Assembly: GCA_965206405.1 (NCBI GenBank)
Contig: CBDBJQ010000006.1
Span: forward strand, 1,984,001 to 2,048,000
Length of the DNA stretch: 64,000 nt
Reading direction: 5' to 3'
Source: CBDBJQ01 sp965206405
GTDB taxonomy: Bacteria; Pseudomonadota; Alphaproteobacteria; UBA8366
A program made the position numbers and the translations under genes. This document shows, in pieces, positions 51,582-60,203 of the stretch. The notes beneath the pieces are model-generated. The model did not search any database. It had not been told where the DNA came from and saw nothing but the letters and a program-made list of their open reading frames with translations. Position 1 is the first letter of the stretch. Each line of letters opens with the position of its first letter.

Positions 51582-52339
51582 CGGCCGTGCTGTGCGACAT
51601 CCCGATGCGGCCGGACATCGTCCATAAGGACGCGCATTTTCCGGACCGCTACCTCCAGCCCCCCGAAAATCGCCTCGCCAACGAGAAAATGCCCGATGTT
51701 GAGTTCCCGGATCACCCGGATCGCCGCGACCGGTGCTACAGTGTCATAGGAAAGCCCATGGCCGGCGTGGCACTCGATGCCGGCCGCCGCAGCGTAAGCG
51801 GCAGCGATTTCGATCCTGGCCAGCTCCCTGGTCCGCGCCTCGCCGGCACTGTCGCAATAGGTCCCGGTATGGAACTCGACAACCGGCACGCCGAGCGTAA
51901 CCGCCGCGTCGATCTGCACAATATCCGGGTCGATGAACAGCGAGACGCGAATCCCCGCCTCGGCGAGGTCACGTACATAGCTTTCCAGTTGCGCCTGGCC
52001 GCCGGCGGCGTCGAGACCGCCCTCGGTGGTCACCTCTTCCCGCTTCTCCGGAACGATGCAGGCGGCATGCGGCCGGAAGCGAAGCGCGATCTCCAGCATT
52101 TCCGGGGTCGCCGCCATCTCCAGGTTGAGGGGCAGTTCAAGATCGCGTACGAGCCGGGCAATGTCGTGGTCCGAAATATGGCGTCGGTCTTCGCGCAAAT
52201 GGGCGGTGACGCCATCAGCGCCAGCGGCCGCGGCTGCAAGCGCGGCCCTGATCGGGTCGGGGTGGATACCACCCCGGGCGTTACGGATGGTAGCGACATG
52301 ATCGATGTTCACGCCGAGTCTTAGATAGTCTCCACTCAT
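51578..52339 (-). CDS. pdxJ: pyridoxine 5'-phosphate synthase
   Basis: 253 residues from ATG (MSGDYLRLGVNIDHVATIRN); a 14-residue longer start is possible but not conserved. TIM-barrel motifs are NIDHVATIRNARGG, HLREDRRHI and HAGHGLSYD. It condenses deoxyxylulose phosphate with aminoacetone phosphate in PLP synthesis. Coupled to acpS by a 4-base overlap; 34 bases after rsh. Confidence 0.95.
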   Translation of the reverse strand: MSGDYLRLGVNIDHVATIRNARGGIHPDPIRAALAAAAAGADGVTAHLREDRRHISDHDIARLVRDLELPLNLEMAATPEMLEIALRFRPHAACIVPEKREEVTTEGGLDAAGGQAQLESYVRDLAEAGIRVSLFIDPDIVQIDAAVTLGVPVVEFHTGTYCDSAGEARTRELARIEIAAAYAAAAGIECHAGHGLSYDTVAPVAAIRVIRELNIGHFLVGEAIFGGLEVAVRKMRVLMDDVRPHRDVAQHGR

Positions 52340-52373
52340 TGCAGCGAACTCTCCTGAAACTGCCACGCCGGGG

Positions 52374-54518
52374 TCATCCACGCTGACGTTCGATCTTGCT
52401 GACCGCGGATGACGCCCGCAAAGCCGCTGTGATGTCGGTCAGCTGGCGCAAGTCGGACACCTCAATGTCGACAAGCATATCGAAAAAATCGGCTGTCCGG
52501 CTGATGATCCTGAGATTCGATATGTTACTGCCATCCCTGCTGACCGCAGTCGCCAGTGTGGCAAGGCTACCCGGCTCGTTGACCAAGGTGACGAGGAGAC
52601 GGCCTATTTGCATCGTACCCTCGTCGCTCCCCTCGATATCCCACGCTACGTCGAGCCAGCGCTCCGGGGTTTCCTGGAAACCCTCGAGGGTTTCGCAATC
52701 GATCGTGTGCACCGCCACGCCGCGGCCGGTCGTAACGATGCCGACGATGCGGTCGCCCGGAAGCGGGTGGCAGCATGTGGAGATATGAACCGCCATGCCG
52801 GGGATCAGGCCCTTGATGGGGATCGCATGGTTTTCCTTGGAGGGCGAGCTACGCCACATGCGTGAAAGAAAGCCGCTTCTCTTCTCCCTGCGCTGGGAGC
52901 CCGGATAGACCGCCTCGAGGATGTCGCGAGAAGTCGTTCGCCCTTCGCCGACCGCCTCGTAAAGATCGTCCTCGCTGACGCTGCCAAGCTTGGACAGAGC
53001 GCCCTCGATGGCTTTCTGCGTCAGCTCGTAGCCCTCGCTAGAGAAAGCTTTGGAAACAATCTCCCGGCCCAGTTTCCGGTACTGTTCGGCTTCTCTGCTT
53101 CGGATGAAGCGCCGGATACAGGCGCGCGCCTTGCCGGTGGCAACGAAGCTTTCCCAGACCGGATCCGGCATCTGCACATCCGAAGTGACGATTTCCACCT
53201 GGTCGCCGTTGGAAAGACGGGCGCGCAACGGCGCCGGCTCGCCGTTGACCTTGGCGCCAACGCAGGTGTCGCCGATATCCGTGTGCACCGCATAGGCGAA
53301 ATCAACCGGCGTCGAGCCTGCAGGCAAAACATAGAGGTCGCCTTTCGGGGAAAAGCAGAAGGCCTGGTCGTCGAACATCTCGAGCTTGGTGTGTTCGAGA
53401 AATTCCTCGGGTTCTCCCGAATGCTCAAGAATCTCGAGTAGTTCCCGCAGCCAGCGATACTGCCGGCCATCATGCAGCTTCTCACCCTGCTTGTAGGCCC
53501 AGTGGGCGGCAACGCCGAGCTCGGCGATATCCTGCATTTCGCGCGTACGAATCTGGATCTCGATGCGGTGGTTTGCCGGCCCGATGACGCTGGTGTGGAT
53601 TGACCGGTAGTCATTCGGTTTCGGCGTGGAGATATAGTCCTTGAAGCGGCCGGGAACGATCTGATAGTCGCGATGAATAATGCCCAACGCCCGATAACAC
53701 GCGTCCTCGTCAGGCACGATCAGGCGAAAGGCCATAATGTCAGCGAGCTGCTCGAAGCCAATGTTGCGGCGCTGCATCTTGCGCCAGATCGAATAAGGAA
53801 GCTTTTCCCGCCCGGCAACCTCAGCCTCAAGACCGTGCCGCGCCAGCACCTGGCGTAGTTCCTCGACGATCAGTCCAACAAGATCATAGCCACGTTCCCG
53901 CAGGAACTGCAGCCGCGTCTCGATCGACGTCCGCGCATCCGGGTTGAGTTCGACGAAGGCCAGATCCTCGAGCTCGTCCTTCCACTCCCGGATACCGATG
54001 CGCTCGGCCAGGGGCGCGTAAATATCCAGGGTTTCGCGCGCGATAGCCCGGCGTTTGTCGGCATTCCTTATATGCTGGAGCGTCCGCATGTTGTGCAGTC
54101 GATCAGCGAGCTTGACGACGAGGACTCGAATATCCTGCGAGGTTGCGAGAACCAGTTTGCGGAAATTTTCCGCCTGCCGGGTCTGGTCCGATTGCAGATC
54201 AAGGCGGCTCAGCTTGGTGACGCCGTCAACGAGGCGGGCGATTTCGCCCCCGAACCGCTCCTCGATATCCTCCAGCGTCGTCAGGGTATCTTCGACCGTG
54301 TCGTGCAGCAGCCCGGTCACGATCGACGCGGTGTCGAGCTTCTTTTCCGACAGAATGTCGGCCACCTCAACGGGATGGGAATAGTAGGGATCGCCCGAGG
54401 CCCGCTGCTGGGCGCCGTGGGCGTCTACCGAATAGGAGTAGGCCCGGCTGAGCGTTTCCTCGTCGGCATGGGGGTCGTAACTGCGAACCCTGTCAACGAG
54501 CTGGTGGCGCGGGATCAT
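52374..54518 (-). CDS. relA: bifunctional (p)ppGpp synthetase/hydrolase (RelA/SpoT homologue)
   Basis: 714 residues with all expected domains. The HD hydrolase has LLHDTVEDTLTTLEDIEE (about 71-88). The synthetase contains FKDYISTPKPNDYRSIHTSV (about 291-310). The TGS domain starts with CFSPKGDLYVLPAG. The regulatory ACT domain occupies roughly the last 80 residues. Both catalytic centres look intact, as for a single alphaproteobacterial Rsh. It follows rpoZ, the common rpoZ-rsh arrangement. Confidence 0.95.
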   Translation of the reverse strand: MIPRHQLVDRVRSYDPHADEETLSRAYSYSVDAHGAQQRASGDPYYSHPVEVADILSEKKLDTASIVTGLLHDTVEDTLTTLEDIEERFGGEIARLVDGVTKLSRLDLQSDQTRQAENFRKLVLATSQDIRVLVVKLADRLHNMRTLQHIRNADKRRAIARETLDIYAPLAERIGIREWKDELEDLAFVELNPDARTSIETRLQFLRERGYDLVGLIVEELRQVLARHGLEAEVAGREKLPYSIWRKMQRRNIGFEQLADIMAFRLIVPDEDACYRALGIIHRDYQIVPGRFKDYISTPKPNDYRSIHTSVIGPANHRIEIQIRTREMQDIAELGVAAHWAYKQGEKLHDGRQYRWLRELLEILEHSGEPEEFLEHTKLEMFDDQAFCFSPKGDLYVLPAGSTPVDFAYAVHTDIGDTCVGAKVNGEPAPLRARLSNGDQVEIVTSDVQMPDPVWESFVATGKARACIRRFIRSREAEQYRKLGREIVSKAFSSEGYELTQKAIEGALSKLGSVSEDDLYEAVGEGRTTSRDILEAVYPGSQRREKRSGFLSRMWRSSPSKENHAIPIKGLIPGMAVHISTCCHPLPGDRIVGIVTTGRGVAVHTIDCETLEGFQETPERWLDVAWDIEGSDEGTMQIGRLLVTLVNEPGSLATLATAVSRDGSNISNLRIISRTADFFDMLVDIEVSDLRQLTDITAALRASSAVSKIERQRG

Positions 54519-54570
54519 GTCCGATCAACCCGCCGTCCCCGCGGTCGGCGCCACAATTCTGACTGCCGCG

Positions 54571-55197
54571 TCAGCCCGCCCCGGAAGGAGTCTTGTTACC
54601 GTCTTCGTCAAGAGCATCGAACGCGTCGTCCAGGTTCTCCGGCATCGCGATTTCCTTGGAACCCCCGGCCTCTTCCTCGTCGACTTCTTCCTCATCAATC
54701 ATATTCTCATCGGCAAACTGCGCTTCCGGCTCGCTTCCGGATGCCCCGGACTCCTTGGCCTCTTTATCTCCAGCAGCTTCCTGATCTGTGTCCGCCTCGC
54801 CTTCTGCGTCCACCCCATCAGCGAGCGTCACGCTCTCGTCCTCAATGCCCTCGTCAGCTCCGGCAGCTTCCGCTGGTGCGGAGAGCACGCCGCCCGCCTC
54901 TTCCATTTCGGCACGAGAAACTGCGAGCACGACCTCCTCGTTCAGGCTCTCGTCCTCGGGCTCCTCGGGTTCGGAAAGCTTTTGCAGATCGACAATGAGC
55001 TCTTCACGAAGATCGCCGAGGGGGAGCGTCTGCGCGGCGATCTCTCGCAGGGCGATCACTGGGTTCTTGTCTCTCTCTTTCTCGACAGTTTCCGGCTGCC
55101 CGTTCGATAGCCCGCGGCTACGCTTCGCAGCCAGCATGACCAGCTCAAAGCGGTTGGGAACCTTTTCGACGCAATCTTCGACGGTTACGCGAGCCAT
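54571..55197 (-). CDS. rpoZ: RNA polymerase omega subunit with long acidic tail
   Basis: 208 residues from ATG (MARVTVEDCVEKVPNRFELV). The first 80 or so residues are normal omega (MLAAKRSRGLSNG, DKNPVIALREIA). Beyond residue 100 lies a roughly 100-residue Asp/Glu-rich low-complexity extension (ENMIDEEEVDEEEAGG), about twice the usual length of the protein. Omega stabilises RNA polymerase and is part of the ppGpp site in E. coli. Lies just upstream of rsh (52 bases). Confidence 0.93.
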   Translation of the reverse strand: MARVTVEDCVEKVPNRFELVMLAAKRSRGLSNGQPETVEKERDKNPVIALREIAAQTLPLGDLREELIVDLQKLSEPEEPEDESLNEEVVLAVSRAEMEEAGGVLSAPAEAAGADEGIEDESVTLADGVDAEGEADTDQEAAGDKEAKESGASGSEPEAQFADENMIDEEEVDEEEAGGSKEIAMPENLDDAFDALDEDGNKTPSGAG

Positions 55198-55812
55198 TAC
55201 AGCCCTCCTTACAGGCTTGCCAGGCAGGCTTGCCAGACAAGCGCACCAGATCCTGGATTCGGGGAATTCTCTGTCGCCCCGGGAAACGGAAAGAAAGCCA
55301 AGCGTACGCAAAATTTCGTGAAAATCAACTCCTGCGGCCCAGAATCGACATCTCAACCGGCATTTCAATCAAGGGCTCAATCGACATCTTCATGCCGATC
55401 AGTGAGTTTCCCGGCAACCCCAGGGCAGGAAACGCCCAAAGCGTACCTCCCCGAACATCCCCATAACTCCTCGACATAGTTCCCTTGGAGATCTCTGGGA
55501 CATCTCTTGGGAGCATTCCTGGAAACATGCGCCATGAGGATCCGCAAAACCTCTTTTATCTCTTTTGTAACACTGGGCGTAAATGTGACGCTGGGCGTAA
55601 AAATTTCTTATTAGTTGTTGCCGCTTATTATCTGCCTGCTATCTATTAAAAGCGCATTCAAAACGGATTGAAATTGCAAAGGAAAAGGTGTTTTCAGAAA
55701 ATTTTAAAACCGTTTTGGAAAGATGATTCCAGAACAAAAACAGGCTCTACCCCTTGACGACCGAAAAATAAATACAATGTCATTATGCATACGGAGCATG
55801 GTGAATGAAGAA
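55198..55812. other. intergenic between divergent rpoZ and NYN genes
   Basis: 615 bases with no supported gene. Near rpoZ there is a 13-bp direct repeat (AGGCTTGCCAGGC, about 55211-55237). Further on two copies of CTGGGCGTAAA (55573-55583 and 55591-55601) stand 7 bases apart, and 55550-55720 is notably A/T-rich compared with the rest. This A/T-rich stretch probably carries the promoter of the NYN gene. Confidence 0.5.
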
Positions 55813-56469
55813 ATGAAACTTTATTCTTCCGAGCGCACTGCGCTTTTTATTGACGGCCCCAATTTTTACGAAGCCGTCAGAAACCACGACATTTCCATTG
55901 ACTACAAAAAATTACGCGGCCTGTTCGCCGATAGTACCCGGCTCGTGCGAGCCTTGTACTACACAGCGCTCGAAGAGGACCAGGAGTTCTGCCGTATCCG
56001 CCCTCTTGTCGACTGGCTCGACTACAACGGCTACACCCTCATCACCAAGCCGACCAAGGAAATCTTCGACCAGAACGGTCGGCGGCGGCTCAAAGGCAAC
56101 ATGGATGTCGAGATCACGGTCGACATGATGTCGATGGCACCGCATATCGATCACGCCATCCTGTTCTCCGGCAACGGTAATTTTCGGCGCCTGATCAAGG
56201 CCGTGCAGTCCATAGGTATCAGGACCAGTATCGTCAGCACCTTGGAATCTTCACCGCCGCTGATCGCCGACAGTTTGCGGCGACAGGCGGACAACTTCAT
56301 CGAGCTTGCCGATCTCGCCGACAAGATCAGCCGCGAGGGACCGCCACCATCGGCCAGAAATATGGACAGGAACAAAGATCGGGACAAGGACGCCGAAGGC
56401 GACGGGAATGATGACGACGGCGAATACGAGTATGAAGACGGGTACGAATACGAAGACGACCGCGTATGA
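55813..56469 (+). CDS. NYN-domain (LabA-like) ribonuclease-fold protein
   Basis: 218 residues from the ATG at 55813, which has GGTGA 8 bases upstream and matches the usual family start; in-frame ATGs at 55798 and 55723 could extend it. The PIN-like NYN fold is clear: TALFIDGPNFYEAV, RALYYTAL, KGNMDVEITVDMMSM and HAILFSGNGNFRRLIKAVQS, which together supply the acidic metal site. The C-terminus is a charged tail with repeated EYEYEDG-type units. The role is not known; related proteins act on RNA. It overlaps the UDG gene by 4 bases. Confidence 0.85.
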   Translation: MKLYSSERTALFIDGPNFYEAVRNHDISIDYKKLRGLFADSTRLVRALYYTALEEDQEFCRIRPLVDWLDYNGYTLITKPTKEIFDQNGRRRLKGNMDVEITVDMMSMAPHIDHAILFSGNGNFRRLIKAVQSIGIRTSIVSTLESSPPLIADSLRRQADNFIELADLADKISREGPPPSARNMDRNKDRDKDAEGDGNDDDGEYEYEDGYEYEDDRV

Positions 56470-57167
56470 TCCGCTGCCAAAGGCGGAAAACCGCGGGCCC
56501 GGCCCCGAAAAAACCGGACGCCGCCCCAGCTCCGGAACCTGACTGTCCACTCTGCCCGAGGCTACAAGCCTTTCGGCAGGACAACCGCACCGCCTTCCCG
56601 GATTTCCACAACGCGCCCGTCGCCAGCTTCGGGCCGCTGTCCGCGCACCTCCTCATCGTCGGCCTCGCACCGGGACTCAAGGGGGCCAACCGCACCGGCC
56701 GCCCCTTCACCGGCGATCATGCCGGAGATCTTCTTTATCCAACCCTGATTCGCTTGGGGCTCGCCTCAGGCGACTACGACGCCCGACCAGATGATACGCT
56801 GGGCATGATAAACTGCCGGATCACCAATGCTTTGCGCTGCGTGCCGCCAGCGAACAGGCCGACCGCAATCGAGAACAACACCTGCCGTCGTTTCCTAATC
56901 GCAGAGATCGAAGCCATGCCTGAGCTGCGCGCGTTCCTGGCACTCGGCCGGTTGGCCCATCAATCACTGCTTCACGCGCTCGGACACACCCGAAGCGCCT
57001 ATCCCTTCAGCCACGGCGCAAGCCATGATCTGCCCTGCGGCCGGGCTCTCGTCGACAGCTACCACTGCTCACGTTACAACACGAACACTGGGCGGCTAAC
57101 TTCCACCATGTTCGAGGACGCGATGGAAACGGCGCGCCGACGTGCTGCGGGCGCTGCGGACAAATGA
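56466..57167 (+). CDS. uracil-DNA glycosylase superfamily protein (family 5 type)
   Basis: 233 residues. Active-site motif 1 reads LIVGLAPGLKGANRTGRPFT, close to the UDGb (family 5) pattern. CPLCPRL near residue 27 and a later Cys set could bind a 4Fe-4S cluster. The C-terminal VDSYHCSRYNTNTGRLT has the His motif. It would remove uracil or deaminated bases from DNA. The start overlaps the NYN stop by ATGA; its own stop lies inside the first unit of a 12-bp repeat. Confidence 0.87.
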   Translation: MIRCQRRKTAGPAPKKPDAAPAPEPDCPLCPRLQAFRQDNRTAFPDFHNAPVASFGPLSAHLLIVGLAPGLKGANRTGRPFTGDHAGDLLYPTLIRLGLASGDYDARPDDTLGMINCRITNALRCVPPANRPTAIENNTCRRFLIAEIEAMPELRAFLALGRLAHQSLLHALGHTRSAYPFSHGASHDLPCGRALVDSYHCSRYNTNTGRLTSTMFEDAMETARRRAAGAADK

Positions 57168-57235
57168 CGGACCGAATGACGGACCGAATGACGGACCGAA
57201 TGACGGACCGAATGACGGACCGAATGACGGGCTAA
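57164..57235 (+). repeat. 12-bp tandem repeat, six units
   Basis: Five perfect copies of ATGACGGACCGA from 57164 to 57223, then a sixth degenerate copy to 57235. The first unit contains the UDG stop codon. There are no spacers, so it is not a CRISPR array. It lies between the convergent UDG and ferritin-like genes and may be a hypervariable locus. Confidence 0.92.
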
Positions 57236-57269
57236 ATACAGGCCCAATAATCGGATCGGACCGGATCGG

Positions 57270-58370
57270 TCAGGCAACCTGCTTCTGGCCGATGACCTTG
57301 CGCTTCTCGTTGATCCGCCGCAGATCTTCGAGGCCCTCCACGACAGCCGCCGCGCCGGGCACTTCGTCCACCTCGGCCTCAAGGCCGACCATATCGATCC
57401 ACTCAGCATAAACCGGAGCAGTGCGTTCGGTGATGATACCGGCGGTCAGCAGTGTCTTGGCGAGCACCCGGAAAACGTTGGTTCCGTCCCTCAGATTGTC
57501 GCGGCGTTCCTCATCGTCGAAAGTCTCCCGGACCGCGTCCCGCACCCATTCCCAATCGAGGCCGAACTGCCCGTAGATTATGTGTTTCTGGCGGATATTG
57601 ATGAGGTTGAAGAGCAGACTCTCGAAGCATTCCGCAGCCCAATCCTCAACAGCATTCCGTTCCTCTGGCGACAACTTGGCGATGGTATTCTCGGCCCATA
57701 TCTTGCCGAACTTGTGGTGGAACGCTTCGTCGGTCATCACCAGCTGGACCAGCCGCTTGAGAACCGGATCCCTTGTGTGCTTGTGCAGATTGGCAAAGCT
57801 TCCCATCGCCAGCCCCTCAAGCAGCATCTGCATGCCGACAAGCTTCTTGTAGACGACAGGCGTATGGACCAGGTCCTCGAGCAGATTCCCCAGCGCCTCG
57901 CCAACCGGATACGCCGTCCCCCAGCGTGCCGCGACGTAGCGGGAGAACCCGGCCACGTGCCGCGCTTCCTCGCGCGCCTGATTGGTAGCGTATTCCTGGG
58001 CGCCCGGATCCAGCAATATGTCGGCCAGGCCCGTCGAGAGGCTCAGGGCACCCTGCTCGCCGTGCAGAATGTTGGATATCTGCCAGCGCATGATCTCGTT
58101 GGCGAGGCCTATGCGCTGCCCCTCATCGAGCCGGTCGGCAACCGCTCCCCGCAATTCGTGTATCCGCTCAGGCGGCATCAGATATTCGCTCTCTAGATCG
58201 AAGGGCTCGGAGAAGTCGATATAGGCGGTGTCCGCAGGATCCCAGAAATGGTCGTGGGTGCGGCTGATGATCTCGTCGAAATTGGTCGAGCGGTCGGCAT
58301 AGCGCGCCACGTCGACCATCGCCCTGAAATCGTCGCGCGGTACCGTCCTGTAAGCCGGATGCCTGATCAA
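57270..58370 (-). CDS. ferritin-like diiron-domain protein
   Basis: 366 residues. The four-helix diiron ligands are visible as ILHGEQGAL, then NQAREEARHVAGF (ExxH), LLEGLAMGSF, and VMTDEAFHHKFG (ExxH). The overall layout recalls ribonucleotide-reductase-like or AurF-type oxidases rather than storage ferritin. No cofactor partner is encoded next to it. Function unknown; a redox enzyme is likely. Adjacent to smpB on the same strand, with 72 bases between. Confidence 0.72.
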   Translation of the reverse strand: MIRHPAYRTVPRDDFRAMVDVARYADRSTNFDEIISRTHDHFWDPADTAYIDFSEPFDLESEYLMPPERIHELRGAVADRLDEGQRIGLANEIMRWQISNILHGEQGALSLSTGLADILLDPGAQEYATNQAREEARHVAGFSRYVAARWGTAYPVGEALGNLLEDLVHTPVVYKKLVGMQMLLEGLAMGSFANLHKHTRDPVLKRLVQLVMTDEAFHHKFGKIWAENTIAKLSPEERNAVEDWAAECFESLLFNLINIRQKHIIYGQFGLDWEWVRDAVRETFDDEERRDNLRDGTNVFRVLAKTLLTAGIITERTAPVYAEWIDMVGLEAEVDEVPGAAAVVEGLEDLRRINEKRKVIGQKQVA

Positions 58371-58442
58371 GTCATTCTCCTCATTCTGCGCATTGTCATG
58401 CCTCCCTGTTGTCAGGGCTTCCCCGCTGTTAGGGAAGGGCCG

Positions 58443-58910
58443 TTATCGGGCCGCGATCAGTCGCGCCTTCTGCCGCTTCCAGTCCCGCTCCTTCTGAGCC
58501 TCGCGCTTGTCGTATTTCTTCTTGCCGCGGGCAAGGGCGACTTCGCATTTTAGAATTCCGCGATGGTTGAAGTAAAGTTTCAGCGGCAGAAGGGTAAACC
58601 CACCCTTCTGGGCTTGCCCGAGCATCTTGTCCAGTTCACGACGCCGCAGCAGGATTTTCCGCGGCCTCCGGGGTTCGTGGTTACGGGCACCGGCCTGGGA
58701 ATATTCCGGAATGTGCGCATTGATGAGCCAGAGTGCGCCTGCCTTCGGCCCGATATAGGCCTCGTTCAGGCTGACCGTTCCGGAACGCAGAGACTTGACC
58801 TCCGAGCCAAGCAGCACGAGGCCTGCCTCGACAGTGTCCTCTATCGAATAGTTGTGCCAGGCCCGACGATTGCTGGCTACTGTCGCCCCGGCCTCGAATT
58901 TCGCTCCCAT
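58443..58910 (-). CDS. smpB: SsrA-binding protein SmpB
   Basis: 155 residues. Typical blocks are SNRRAWHNYSIEDTVEAGLV, GSEVKSLRSG, EAYIGPKAG, and the basic C-terminus KKYDKREAQKERDWKRQKAR. It works with tmRNA in trans-translation to rescue stalled ribosomes. The tmRNA gene is not in this window. It lies between dapA and the ferritin-like gene; dapA-smpB adjacency is common in Alphaproteobacteria. Confidence 0.96.
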   Translation of the reverse strand: MGAKFEAGATVASNRRAWHNYSIEDTVEAGLVLLGSEVKSLRSGTVSLNEAYIGPKAGALWLINAHIPEYSQAGARNHEPRRPRKILLRRRELDKMLGQAQKGGFTLLPLKLYFNHRGILKCEVALARGKKKYDKREAQKERDWKRQKARLIAAR

Positions 58911-58959
58911 CTTCCTGCAAACCCCTTCGGGTGCGCCAGAGAGCCGCTGAGAGAACCCG

Positions 58960-59835
58960 TCAGTTCAGAAGACCAGCGTAAACCATGGCATCACGCACCT
59001 GCGTCTTGCCCGCGTCCGAAAGCGCCCCCAAGGGAGGACGGCAGTACGGATTGCACTTGCCGAGCAGGGAAGCCGCGTACTTGGCCGGGCCCGGGCTGTT
59101 GTCGCAGAACAGCGCCGCATGCAACGGAGCGAGCCGGTCCCGCAGGCGATCGAAGGTGTCGAGGTCGCGTTGTTGCCAGGCCTCGTGCAGTTCCGAGCAC
59201 ATCTTCGGTGCAACATTCGAAGTCACGGAAATGCACCCGTCTCCACCCTGCGCAAGAAATGCGGCAACGGTCGCATCCTCGCCCGAGAGCTGGATGAAGC
59301 CCTCGGCGCAGGCAAGGCGGCTGTTCAGGGGCCGGGCCAGATCGCAGGTTGCATCCTTGACTCCGGCAATGTTCGCAAGCTGCGACAGCCGAGCCATGGT
59401 GTCGACCGACATATCGACAACCGACCGAGCGGGAATGTTGTAGATGATGACCGGGATGTCGATCGCCTCGGCAACGGCTTCGAAATGCCCGTACATCCCT
59501 TCCTGCGACGGTTTGTTGTAGTAAGGGCAGACGACAAGCACGCCGTCCGCGCCCGCCTTCTCGGCATGGCACGCCAACTCGACCGCCTCTGCGGTCGAAT
59601 TGGACCCGGCCCCGGCGATCACCGGCACCCGGCCCGCAGCGACCTCCACGCAGATCTCGACGACACGCTTGTGCTCTTCGTGACTGAGCGTTGGCGACTC
59701 ACCAGTCGTGCCAACTGGCACCAGGCCGTGGCTTCCCTCGTCAATCTGCCAATTGACGAATTCCCGGAATGCTTCCTCGTCGAGGCCGCCGTTCTCGAAC
59801 GGCGTGACGAGCGCGGTTAACGAACCCTTGAACAT
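58960..59835 (-). CDS. dapA: 4-hydroxy-tetrahydrodipicolinate synthase
   Basis: 291 residues, full-length TIM barrel. Schiff-base K160 is in NIAGVKDATCDL and the proton-relay Tyr132 in IIYNIPARS. GTTGESPTL forms the pyruvate loop. It condenses pyruvate with aspartate semialdehyde to open the lysine/diaminopimelate pathway. Gap of 49 bases to smpB. Confidence 0.96.
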   Translation of the reverse strand: MFKGSLTALVTPFENGGLDEEAFREFVNWQIDEGSHGLVPVGTTGESPTLSHEEHKRVVEICVEVAAGRVPVIAGAGSNSTAEAVELACHAEKAGADGVLVVCPYYNKPSQEGMYGHFEAVAEAIDIPVIIYNIPARSVVDMSVDTMARLSQLANIAGVKDATCDLARPLNSRLACAEGFIQLSGEDATVAAFLAQGGDGCISVTSNVAPKMCSELHEAWQQRDLDTFDRLRDRLAPLHAALFCDNSPGPAKYAASLLGKCNPYCRPPLGALSDAGKTQVRDAMVYAGLLN

Positions 59836-60203
59836 GGTCGAATCCTTGAAAAACGTCCTCTGAACGGCTCAGGATAGGCGAATCACCCGGATGGGTAAAG
59901 CAACGCCCCCTGCCTAGATACCCTTACATGCAGACGCTCTTCTACACAGATGCCGACAAAACAACCACCAAGACGCAAGTTCACGCCAACCTTGTACATG
60001 GCTTCTATGCCCCGTACGGATCAGCAATATGCACTCGGCCGAATGCACTCGGCCGAGAAAAGAGCATCCCTGTCAGGCCCGCTGTTGCTTATTAAGGATC
60101 CTGTCTCTCTGCGATACCAACGCCAGCCGCATTCCCGTACTTTCGTAATCTGCAGTGCTGTTGAGACGAAGATTGAATGCCAGGATGAGGGCCTCCCCGA
60201 GGG
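59836..60203. other. intergenic upstream of dapA, no gene recognised
   Basis: 368 bases between the dapA start and the end of the M23 peptidase gene. Contains a 14-bp duplication (ATGCACTCGGCCGA, two copies near 60027-60056) whose CTCGGCCGAG core is palindromic. No protein-family resemblance and no convincing terminator. Confidence 0.5.

Noticed and set aside
55198..55812. Small RNA or gene in the A/T-rich stretch before the NYN gene
   Set aside because: No hairpin-plus-U-tract, no conserved ORF; only short direct repeats. Left as intergenic.
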